Below, one piece after another: positions 1 through 5,756 of a stretch of DNA of 6,154 nt. The position numbers were made by a program, and so were the translations under genes. Origin of the DNA: an uncultured Burkholderiaceae bacterium (lineage in GTDB: Bacteria > Pseudomonadota > Gammaproteobacteria > Burkholderiales > Burkholderiaceae_C). The stretch is from NCBI GenBank assembly GCA_938022295.1, contig CALIDR010000037.1, positions 1 to 6,154 on the forward strand. The letters are read 5' to 3'. Positions within the stretch are counted from its first letter, which is position 1. Each line of letters opens with the position of its first letter. The notes beneath the pieces were generated by a model. It had not been told where the DNA came from and ran no database searches. It was given only the letters and a program-made list of their open reading frames with translations.

Positions 1-480
1 GACGCGACGCCCGACGAACGCGAAGTGCTCGGCGCGATCCGCTACCAGCCCAACCGCGCCGTGCTGCACACCGACACCGCGCTGCTGCCGCGGCGGCGGC
101 TGGCCTGGGCGGCGTGGAACTACGAGCGCGCGACGAACGACGACCGCGAGCGCGCGCAGGTCTGCCTGCACTACCTGCTCAACAAGCTGCAGCCGCTGCC
201 GTTCGCCACGCCGGTCGTCGTCTCGCTCAACCCGGTGCGCGAGCCGGACGCCGGGCGCGTGATCGCGGAGTTCGACTACGCGCACCCGGTGTTCGACCAG
301 GCCGCGATCGACGCCCAGCGCCGCGTCGGCGAGATCCAGGGCCGCGCGCACACGTGGTTCTGCGGCGCGTGGACACGCTACGGCTTCCACGAGGACGGGC
401 TGATGTCGGGGCTCGCCGTCGTCGAGGGCCTGCGCGCCGCGTGGGCGCGCGGCGACACCGCGACGCCGGAGGCGGCGTGA
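1..480 (+). CDS. FAD-dependent amine-oxidase-like oxidoreductase, C-terminal part (5' truncated)
   Basis: The reading frame is open from base 1, so the gene starts outside the window; 159 residues remain. Family members are about 420-450 residues, so the N-terminal Rossmann dinucleotide fold (GxGxxG) is missing here. Recognition rests on two stretches. One is an early segment with GAIRYQPNRAVLHTD and a following PRRR..WAAWNY (residues about 11-41). The other is the C-terminal FAD-contacting segment WFCGAWTRYGFHEDG followed by SGLAVVEGL (119-144), where flavin amine oxidases place the end of the FAD site. The family (COG2907-like) is often encoded beside DUF1365 and Cfa genes. In plant cyclopropane synthases an FAD-oxidase domain is fused to the Cfa domain, which supports a role in oxidising or desaturating an acyl chain. 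That role is inference; the substrate cannot be read from this fragment. The stop overlaps the next start by 4 nt (GTGA). Confidence 0.88.
   Translation, partial: DATPDEREVLGAIRYQPNRAVLHTDTALLPRRRLAWAAWNYERATNDDRERAQVCLHYLLNKLQPLPFATPVVVSLNPVREPDAGRVIAEFDYAHPVFDQAAIDAQRRVGEIQGRAHTWFCGAWTRYGFHEDGLMSGLAVVEGLRAAWARGDTATPEAA
468..472 (+). promoter_or_regulatory. Shine-Dalgarno GGAGG for the DUF1365 gene
   Basis: GGAGG lies 4 nt before the GTG at 477, inside the last codons of the FAD oxidoreductase gene. The spacing is short but acceptable. It is the main reason for choosing GTG 477 as the DUF1365 start, as the same frame is open far upstream within the previous gene. Confidence 0.55.
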
Positions 481-1271
481 GCGGCACCGGCCAGGCCCCG
501 GATGCGCGGCCGCTGATCGGCATCGGCCGCGTGCGTCACCAGCGCCTGCGCCCGGCCCGGCACGGCTTCGACCATCCGACCTACTTCCTGCTGCTGCCGC
601 TTCGCTCGCTGCGCGCGCGGCCCGACGCCGCGCTGTTGCGCAACCGATTCGGCCTCGTCTCGTTCCATGACCGCGACCACGGCGACGGCGGCGCCGACTG
701 CCTGGCCTGGATCGATGCCCTGCTCGCGCGCGAGGGCATCGCCGACGCCGACGGCGAGATATGGCTGCACTGCTACCCGCGCGTGCTCGGCTACGTGTTC
801 AAGCCGGTCAGCTTCTGGTACTGCCACCGCCGCGACGGGTCGCTGGCGGCGATCGTCGCCGAAGTGAACAACACGTTCGGCGAGCGCCACTGCTACCTGC
901 TCGACGGCCCCGGCCTGCGCTTCGGCCGCGAGCTCACGGCGCGCAAGGTGTTCCACGTCTCGCCGTTCTGCCGCGTCGAGGGCCACTACCGCTTCCGTTT
1001 CATGCGCACCGACCTCGGCGCCCCGGCGCCGGCGCCGCGCACCGTCGTGCGCATCGACCACCACGACGCCGACGGCCCGCTGCTGCACACCAGCGTCAGC
1101 GGCACGCTCGAGCCGGTGACGCCGCGCGCCGTGCGCCGCGCCTTCTTCGGCATGCCGCTGATGACGCTCGGCGTGATCGCCCGCATCCACTGGCACGCGC
1201 TGCGGCTCGCGCTCAAGCGCGTGCCGTTCTTCGCCAAGCCCGCGCCGCCCGAGGCCTTCGTCACCCGCTGA
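477..1271 (+). CDS. DUF1365 family protein (COG3496)
   Basis: The product is 264 residues from GTG 477, the usual length for the family (about 250). The start overlaps the preceding stop as GTGA and has a GGAGG before it; the upstream part of the frame lies inside the FAD gene and is spurious. Family hallmarks are an N-terminal RVRHQRLRPARHGF segment (18-31), SFHDRDHG (62-69), GYVFKPVSFWYCHR with EVNNTFGERHCYLL (105-142), and KVFHVSPFC with EGHYRFRF (157-175). An alanine/proline linker (about 181-187) and a basic, aromatic tail (HWHALRLALKRVPFF) follow, which could sit on the membrane surface. The family's biochemical activity is not known to me. Its recurrent place between a flavoprotein and a Cfa-like methyltransferase suggests it assists modification of phospholipid acyl chains. 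Family assignment is firm; function is inference. Confidence 0.93.
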   Translation: MSGTGQAPDARPLIGIGRVRHQRLRPARHGFDHPTYFLLLPLRSLRARPDAALLRNRFGLVSFHDRDHGDGGADCLAWIDALLAREGIADADGEIWLHCYPRVLGYVFKPVSFWYCHRRDGSLAAIVAEVNNTFGERHCYLLDGPGLRFGRELTARKVFHVSPFCRVEGHYRFRFMRTDLGAPAPAPRTVVRIDHHDADGPLLHTSVSGTLEPVTPRAVRRAFFGMPLMTLGVIARIHWHALRLALKRVPFFAKPAPPEAFVTR

Positions 1272-1290
1272 CCGACCCCCGACCCGTCCG

Positions 1291-2514
1291 ATGAGCACGA
1301 CCACCACCGCCCCGCACTCGCTGCCCGCGTCGGCTCCGGCGTCGGCGCGCGCCGTCTTCCGCCTGCTGCACGGGCTGCAGCGCGGCACGCTGGACGTGCA
1401 GCTGCCCGACGGCGGCCAGGCCCGCTTCGGCAACCCGGCCGACGCCGAGCCCCGCGGCGCGATCCGCCTGCGCACCTGGGACGTCTGTGCCGCGGCGCTG
1501 AAGTCGGGCGACATCGGCTTCGCCGAGTCGTACATCGCCGGCACGTGGACGAGCCCTGACCTGGCTGCGCTGCTGAAGCTGTTCATCGCCAACCGCGAGG
1601 CCGCCGAGTCGATCATCTACGGCTCGTGGTGGGGGTCGCTCGCCTACCGCGTCAAGCACCTGCTGAACCGCAACTCGCGGCGCGGCAGCCGCAGGAACAT
1701 CCACGCCCACTACGACATCGGCAACTCGTTCTACACGCTGTGGCTCGACGAGACGATGAACTACTCGAGCGCGTGGTTCGACGGCGACGTCTCGCGCTCG
1801 CTGCCCGACGCCCAGCAGGCCAAGGTGCGGCGCGCGCTCGCGGAGGCAGGCGTGGGCCCCGGGCAGCGGCTGCTCGAGATCGGCTGCGGCTGGGGGGCGC
1901 TGGCCGAGATGGCGGCGCGCGACTTCGGCGCCCACGTCACCGGGCTCACGCTGTCGCACGAGCAACTCGCCCACGCGCGCCAGCGCATGGCCACCGCCGG
2001 GCTCGCCGACCGCGTCGACCTGCGGCTGCAGGACTACCGCGATCTCGCCGACGGCCCGTTCGACGCCATCTGCTCGATCGAGATGTTCGAGGCCGTCGGC
2101 CGCGAGTACTGGCCGAGCTACTTCCGCACCGTGCACGACAAGCTCCGGCCGGGCGGGCGGGCGTGCATCCAGACGATCACGATCCGCGACGACCTGTTCC
2201 CGCGCTACGTCAAGTCGACCGACTTCATCCAGCAGTACATCTTCCCGGGCGGCCTGCTGCCGAGCCCGGCGGCGTTCCGCGCCGCCGCCGCGCAGGCGGG
2301 GCTGCGCGTGGTCGGCGAATTCGCGTTCGGCCGCGACTACGCCGAGACGCTCGCCCGCTGGCGCAGCGCGTTCCTGCAGCGCGAGCCGCAGGTGCGCAGG
2401 CTCGGCTTCGACACCCGGTTCCTGCGCACGTGGGAGTTCTACCTCGCGTACTGCGAAGCCGCGTTCGCCACCGGCAACACCGACGTCGTGCAGTTCACGC
2501 TGCAGCGCGACTGA
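1291..2514 (+). CDS. Cyclopropane-fatty-acyl-phospholipid synthase-like SAM methyltransferase
   Basis: The 407-residue product has an N-terminal Cfa domain (about 20-135) and a class I SAM methyltransferase domain (about 136-400). Visible motifs are HYDIGNSFYTLWLDETMNYS (140-159), SAM-binding motif I LLEIGCGWGALA (194-205), SIEMFEAVG (262-270), and QQYIFPGGLLPS (314-325). Such enzymes move a methyl group from SAM onto the double bond of an acyl chain in a membrane phospholipid. My hand alignment to E. coli Cfa puts Ser160 at Cys139 and Gln294 at His266, two bicarbonate-pocket residues, while Glu267, Ile296 and Tyr350 match Glu239, Ile268 and Tyr317. The enzyme may therefore be a Cfa-like C-methyltransferase (compare UfaM of Rhodobacter furan fatty acid synthesis, or mycobacterial 10-methylstearate enzymes) and not a true cyclopropane synthase. 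The ATG lies 19 nt after the DUF1365 stop with no clear Shine-Dalgarno sequence; no other start fits better. I withhold the symbol cfa. Confidence 0.93.
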   Translation: MSTTTTAPHSLPASAPASARAVFRLLHGLQRGTLDVQLPDGGQARFGNPADAEPRGAIRLRTWDVCAAALKSGDIGFAESYIAGTWTSPDLAALLKLFIANREAAESIIYGSWWGSLAYRVKHLLNRNSRRGSRRNIHAHYDIGNSFYTLWLDETMNYSSAWFDGDVSRSLPDAQQAKVRRALAEAGVGPGQRLLEIGCGWGALAEMAARDFGAHVTGLTLSHEQLAHARQRMATAGLADRVDLRLQDYRDLADGPFDAICSIEMFEAVGREYWPSYFRTVHDKLRPGGRACIQTITIRDDLFPRYVKSTDFIQQYIFPGGLLPSPAAFRAAAAQAGLRVVGEFAFGRDYAETLARWRSAFLQREPQVRRLGFDTRFLRTWEFYLAYCEAAFATGNTDVVQFTLQRD

Positions 2515-2516
2515 GG
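2513..2516 (+). promoter_or_regulatory. Shine-Dalgarno GAGG overlapping the methyltransferase stop codon
   Basis: GAGG shares bases with the TGA stop of the Cfa-like gene and lies 8 nt before the ATG at 2525. A terminating ribosome would be placed at the next initiation site, consistent with coupled translation. Confidence 0.5.
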
Positions 2517-2524
2517 CCCCGGCG

Positions 2525-3076
2525 ATGGCTCGCGCGATCACCCGCCGCACCCTGCTGCTGGCCCCGCTCGCCGCGGTCGCGTCAGGGGCGCGCGCATCGA
2601 CCGCCCCGCCTGAAGTCGCCGCGGAGGTTCCCGAGGCGCGGCTGATCGGCCAGGGGCGGCTGCGCTTCCTGGGGCTGGCGGTCTACGACGCGCGCCTGTG
2701 GGCGCCGCGGCGGCCGCGCGACGACGACTGGGCGGCGCTGCCGCTGGCGCTCGAGATCGAGTACGCGCGCGCGCTCGTCGGCCGCCTGATCGCCGAACGC
2801 TCGATCGCCGAGATGCGGCGCGTGGGCGAGTTCGACGCCGCGCGGGCGCAGCGCTGGCAGGCCGAACTGGCGGCGCTGATACCCGACATCCAGGCCGGCG
2901 ACCGCCTGACCGGCGTGCAGCGCCCCGGCGAGGCGACGCGCCTGTTCGCCAACGGCCGTGCGCTCGGCGAAGTGCGCGACGCCGAGTTCACGCGCCTTTT
3001 CTTCGGCATCTGGCTGGCGCCGCAGACGTCGGAGCCGCGGCTGCGCGACGCCCTGCTCGGCAGCGGCCGGGCCTGA
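2525..3076 (+). CDS. Exported chalcone isomerase-like protein
   Basis: The product is 183 residues. The N-terminus has TRRTLLL (6-12), a hydrophobic stretch and a likely signal peptidase I site ARA|S after residue 24. This fits a twin-arginine ((S/T)RRxFLK-like) signal, although Sec export cannot be excluded. The mature part matches the chalcone-isomerase-like family (PF16036-type) in LIGQGRLRFLGLAVYDARLW (40-59), in ERSIAEMRRVGEFD (90-103) and in FFGIWLAPQTSEPRLRDALLG (159-179). Bacterial members are mostly of unknown function. The CHI fold includes plant fatty-acid-binding proteins, so binding an acyl chain in the periplasm is a reasonable guess in this operon, whereas flavonoid chemistry is not. 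The gene starts 10 nt after the methyltransferase stop. Confidence 0.85.
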   Translation: MARAITRRTLLLAPLAAVASGARASTAPPEVAAEVPEARLIGQGRLRFLGLAVYDARLWAPRRPRDDDWAALPLALEIEYARALVGRLIAERSIAEMRRVGEFDAARAQRWQAELAALIPDIQAGDRLTGVQRPGEATRLFANGRALGEVRDAEFTRLFFGIWLAPQTSEPRLRDALLGSGRA

Positions 3077-3083
3077 AGGCGGG
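3075..3083 (+). promoter_or_regulatory. Purine-rich ribosome binding region deciding the MFS start
   Basis: GAAGGCGGG begins at the stop codon of the CHI-like gene and ends 6 nt before GTG 3090. The in-frame ATG at 3111 has only pyrimidine-rich sequence before it. This favours GTG 3090 as the transporter start. Confidence 0.45.
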
Positions 3084-3089
3084 TCGACC

Positions 3090-4415
3090 GTGTCCGCGCC
3101 CACGCTGGCGATGCCGCCCCGAAGCGCCCCCCCGACGGGCGCGCCGCCGTCCGGTGCGGCGGCGGTGGCGGCCTGGCGCGCCGGCGTCGCCTACGGCGCG
3201 CTCGGCCTGCCGCTCGCGTTCGTCGCGCTGCCGCTGTACGTGATGCTGCCGAACCACTACGCGACCGAGTTCGGCGTGCCGCTGGCGCTGCTGGGGGCGC
3301 TGCTGCTCGGCGCGCGGCTGTTCGACGCCGTCACCGACCCGTGGATCGGCCGCCTCGTCGACCGCTGGTTCGCCCGCTCGGCCGCCCGCGTGCTGATCGC
3401 CGCCGCCGTGGCGGCGGTCGCCGCCGCGGTCGGCTTTCGGGCGCTGTTCTTCCCCGCCGTCGAAGGCGTCACGGCGCTGCTGTGGTGGTGCGGCCTCGGC
3501 CTGGCGCTGACCTACCTCGCCTACAGCGTGCTCGCCGTCAGCCACCAGGCGTGGGGCGCGCGGCTGGGCGGCGACGCACCGCAGCGCGCGCGCGTGGTGG
3601 CCTGGCGCGAGGGCTTCGCGCTGGCCGGCGTGCTGGTCGCGAGCGTCCTGCCGGCGCTCGCCGGCATGGGCGCGGCCACCGTCGTGTTCGCGCTCGCGCT
3701 GGCGCTCGGCGTGGCCCTGCTCGCCCGCGCACCCCGAACGGACGCACCCACGGCCGCGCCACTGGCGGTGCCGACGACGCTGCCGCTGGCGGACCCGGCG
3801 TTCCGGCGGCTGCTCGCGATCTTCCTCGTCAACGGCATCGCCAGCGCGATCCCGGCGACGCTGGTGCTGTTCTTCATCCGCGACCGCCTGCAGGCGCCGG
3901 CGTTCGAGCCGCTGTTCCTCGCCAGCTACTTCGCCGCCGGCGCGCTGTCGATGCCGCTGTGGGTGCGCGTCGTGCGCCGGCTCGGGCTGGCGCGCGCGTG
4001 GCTCGCGGGCATGGTGCTCGCGGTGGCGGCGTTCGTCTGGGCCGCCTTGCTGGGGCCGGGCGACGTCGCCGGCTACACGGCGGTGTGCATCGCCAGCGGC
4101 CTGGCGCTCGGCGCCGACCTGGCGCTGCCGGGGGCGCTGCTGGCCGGCGTGATCCAGCGCGCCGGGCGCAGCGGCCAGGCCGAGGGCGCCTACTTCGGCT
4201 GGTGGAACTTCGCCACCAAGCTCAACCTCGCGCTGGCCGCCGGGCTCGCGCTGCCGCTGCTGCAGTGGTTCGGCTACACGCCCGGCAGCCGCGAGGCCGC
4301 CGCGCTCGACGCCCTCGTGATCGCCTACTGCGTGCTGCCGTGCGCGCTCAAGCTCGCCGCCGCGACGCTGCTCGTCACGCACTGGCTGCGCCACCCCGAA
4401 GGAGCGCGCGAATGA
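3090..4415 (+). CDS. MFS transporter of the GPH (MelB-like) cation symporter type
   Basis: The product is 441 residues from GTG 3090; ATG 3111 would give 434. A proline/alanine-rich cytoplasmic N-terminus (1-28) is followed by about 12 hydrophobic segments, for example around 33-52, 64-80, 101-118, 127-150, 174-192, 195-212, 240-263, 274-291, 303-321, 328-352, 374-395 and 405-430. The MelB-family helix II signature is present as FDAVTDPWIGRLVDR (78-92). Asp79 and Asp83 are four residues apart, like the cation-site Asp55/Asp59 of MelB. A lysine in FATKLNLAL (Lys377) matches the conserved helix XI lysine of that family. A loop rich in Ala/Pro/Thr (214-234) separates the two six-helix halves. 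This suggests a cation-coupled symporter in the inner membrane. The substrate is unknown. Given its neighbours, a lipid substrate is more attractive than a sugar, and MelB-related MFSD2A transports lysophospholipids. The gene overlaps the lipoprotein gene by 4 nt (ATGA). Confidence 0.88.
   Translation: MSAPTLAMPPRSAPPTGAPPSGAAAVAAWRAGVAYGALGLPLAFVALPLYVMLPNHYATEFGVPLALLGALLLGARLFDAVTDPWIGRLVDRWFARSAARVLIAAAVAAVAAAVGFRALFFPAVEGVTALLWWCGLGLALTYLAYSVLAVSHQAWGARLGGDAPQRARVVAWREGFALAGVLVASVLPALAGMGAATVVFALALALGVALLARAPRTDAPTAAPLAVPTTLPLADPAFRRLLAIFLVNGIASAIPATLVLFFIRDRLQAPAFEPLFLASYFAAGALSMPLWVRVVRRLGLARAWLAGMVLAVAAFVWAALLGPGDVAGYTAVCIASGLALGADLALPGALLAGVIQRAGRSGQAEGAYFGWWNFATKLNLALAAGLALPLLQWFGYTPGSREAAALDALVIAYCVLPCALKLAAATLLVTHWLRHPEGARE
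4399..4404 (+). promoter_or_regulatory. Strong Shine-Dalgarno AAGGAG for the DUF3833 gene
   Basis: AAGGAG lies 7 nt before the ATG at 4412, inside the last codons of the transporter gene. It is the best ribosome binding site in the window and fixes the lipoprotein start, although the same frame is open far upstream. Confidence 0.7.
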
Positions 4416-4945
4416 ACAGGCGCCTGTGGCTGGCCGGCGGCGTGGCGGCCGCGCTGACGCTGGCCGGCTGCGCCGGCCCGACGCCGGCCGACTACGCCGC
4501 CGAGCGGCCGCTGCTGGACCTGCGGCAGTACTTCGACGGCGAAGTCACCGCCCACGGCATCTTCACCGACCGCAGCGGCAAGGTCGTGCGCCGCTTCACG
4601 GTGCTCATGAAGTGCAGCTGGAACGGCGACGAGGGCGTGCTCGACGAGTACTTCACCTACAGCGACGGCGAACGGCAGCGGCGCGTGTGGCGGCTGCGCA
4701 AGTGGCCCGACGGGCGCTACACCGGCACCGCCGACGACGTCGTCGGCGAGGCGAGCGGCCAGGCCGCCGGCAACGCCTTCAACTGGCGCTACACCCTCGC
4801 GCTGCCGGTCGACGGGCGGGTGTGGCACGTGCAGTTCGACGACTGGATGTACCTCGTCGACGAGCGCGTGATGCTCAACAAGGCGGTGATGAGCAAGTTC
4901 GGGATCAGGCTCGGCGAGGTCACGCTCGCCTTCACGCGGCCTTGA
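4412..4945 (+). CDS. DUF3833 family lipoprotein
   Basis: The product is 177 residues. A basic start (MNRRLW), a hydrophobic core and the lipobox LAGC (17-20) give a signal peptidase II site with lipidated Cys20. Residue +2 is alanine, so Lol-dependent sorting to the outer membrane is expected. The mature part fits DUF3833: RQYFDGEVTAHGIFTDRSGK (38-57), LDEYFTYSDGE (77-87), GEASGQAAGNAFNWRY (112-127) and DDWMYLVDERVMLNKAVMSK (143-162). It looks like a compact beta-rich domain; no catalytic motif is recognisable to me, and the family's function is not established as far as I know. An envelope lipoprotein next to a transporter and an exported CHI-fold protein suggests lipid handling between membranes, which is inference. 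The start overlaps the transporter stop (ATGA) and has AAGGAG in front. Confidence 0.9.
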   Translation: MNRRLWLAGGVAAALTLAGCAGPTPADYAAERPLLDLRQYFDGEVTAHGIFTDRSGKVVRRFTVLMKCSWNGDEGVLDEYFTYSDGERQRRVWRLRKWPDGRYTGTADDVVGEASGQAAGNAFNWRYTLALPVDGRVWHVQFDDWMYLVDERVMLNKAVMSKFGIRLGEVTLAFTRP

Positions 4946-4970
4946 GCGCGCCGCCGGCGGACGTCGCACG

Positions 4971-5756
4971 ATGGCCCTGAACCCCCCGATCCGCGACTGG
5001 CGCGACCAGGTCGTCTGGCTCGTCGGCGCCTCCACCGGCATCGGCCGGGCCACCGCGCAGGAGCTGCACGCGCGCGGCGCGCGGGCGATCGTCTCGGCCC
5101 GCAACGCGCAGGCGCTGGACGACTTCGCGCGGCGCCATGCCGGCAGCGAGGCGATCGCGCTCGACGCGACCGACCGCGAGGCGATGCGCGCCGCCGCGGC
5201 GACGATCGTGCAGCGCCACGGCCGCATCGACCTCGCGGTCTACTGCGCTGGGCATTACCGCCCGATGCGCGCCACCGCGTTCGACCTCGACGACGCGCTG
5301 CGCCACCAGCGGGTCAACTACGTCGGCGCGCTGCACCTGCTCGACGCCGTGCTGCCGCAGCTCATCGCGCAGGGGCAGGCCGGGCAGCCGGCGCACCTGA
5401 GCCTGGTGTCGAGCGTGGCCGGCTATCGCGGGCTGCCGAAGGCGCTCGCCTACGGGCCGACGAAGGCGGCGCTGATCAACCTCGGCGAGACGCTGTACCT
5501 CGACCTGCAGCCGCTCGGCGTCGGCGTGTCGGTGATCAACCCCGGCTTCGTCGACACGCCGCTGACGGCGCAGAACGAATTCCGCATGCCGGCGCTGATC
5601 AGCTCCGACGAGGCGGCGCGCCAGATCGTCGCCGGGTGGGAGAAGGGCCGCTTCGAGATCCACTTCCCGAAGCGCTTCACGCACGCGCTGAAGGCCATCA
5701 GCGTGCTCAGCGACGGGCTGTACTTCGCGGCGATCCGCCGCGCCACCGGGCTGTGA
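4971..5756 (+). CDS. Short-chain dehydrogenase/reductase (classical SDR)
   Basis: The product is 261 residues, the normal size for a classical SDR. The cofactor-binding glycine motif is GASTGIG (19-25), with Val in place of the usual Thr before it. Asp65 in ALDATD is at the usual adenine-contact position. The NNAG motif is altered to YCAG (91-94). The catalytic set is Asn116, Ser148, Tyr161 and Lys165 (YGPTK), followed by NPGFVDTP (190-197), so NAD(P)(H)-dependent oxidoreduction is likely. Ser41, Ala42 and Arg43 after strand 2, with no acidic residue there, mildly favour NADP(H). The substrate cannot be deduced; an oxidised acyl or lipid intermediate is the contextual guess. The start ATG is 25 nt after the lipoprotein stop, with a modest GGCGGA 9 nt before it. 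The stop overlaps the next start (GTGA). Confidence 0.93.
   Translation: MALNPPIRDWRDQVVWLVGASTGIGRATAQELHARGARAIVSARNAQALDDFARRHAGSEAIALDATDREAMRAAAATIVQRHGRIDLAVYCAGHYRPMRATAFDLDDALRHQRVNYVGALHLLDAVLPQLIAQGQAGQPAHLSLVSSVAGYRGLPKALAYGPTKAALINLGETLYLDLQPLGVGVSVINPGFVDTPLTAQNEFRMPALISSDEAARQIVAGWEKGRFEIHFPKRFTHALKAISVLSDGLYFAAIRRATGL

Noticed and set aside
1019..1040. Short GGCGCC-type tandem repeat
   Set aside because: It encodes the Ala-Pro linker of the DUF1365 protein (about residues 181-187) and has too few units to be a repeat element.
378..1616. Long reverse-strand open frame (412 codons) across the DUF1365 gene and into the methyltransferase gene
   Set aside because: Its translation is low-complexity Arg/Ala/Val-rich with no family motif and lies opposite well-supported genes; long antisense frames are expected at this GC content.
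1261..2550. Reverse-strand open frame (429 codons) opposite the Cfa-like gene
   Set aside because: It mirrors the entire methyltransferase gene, shows no recognisable domain and has compositional bias typical of an antisense shadow.
3399..3420. GC-rich inverted repeat (GCCGCC.../...GGCGGC) considered as a hairpin or attenuator
   Set aside because: It lies inside an Ala/Val-rich transmembrane segment of the transporter and is explained by alanine and valine codons.
2988..4394. Reverse-strand open frame (468 codons) opposite the transporter gene
   Set aside because: The translation is extremely Arg/Gln/Glu/His-rich, as expected from reading a hydrophobic membrane protein gene backwards; no motif supports it.
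3341..4411. Upstream extension of the DUF3833 frame as a large fusion protein
   Set aside because: The extension is Arg/Ala-rich out-of-frame reading of the transporter gene; the lipoprotein signal and AAGGAG at 4399-4404 fix the real start at 4412.
4951..4960. Perfect 10-bp palindrome CCGCCGGCGG between the DUF3833 and SDR genes, considered as terminator or operator
   Set aside because: It has no loop and no following T-run, and short GC palindromes are common at this composition; the gap is only 25 nt within an apparent operon.
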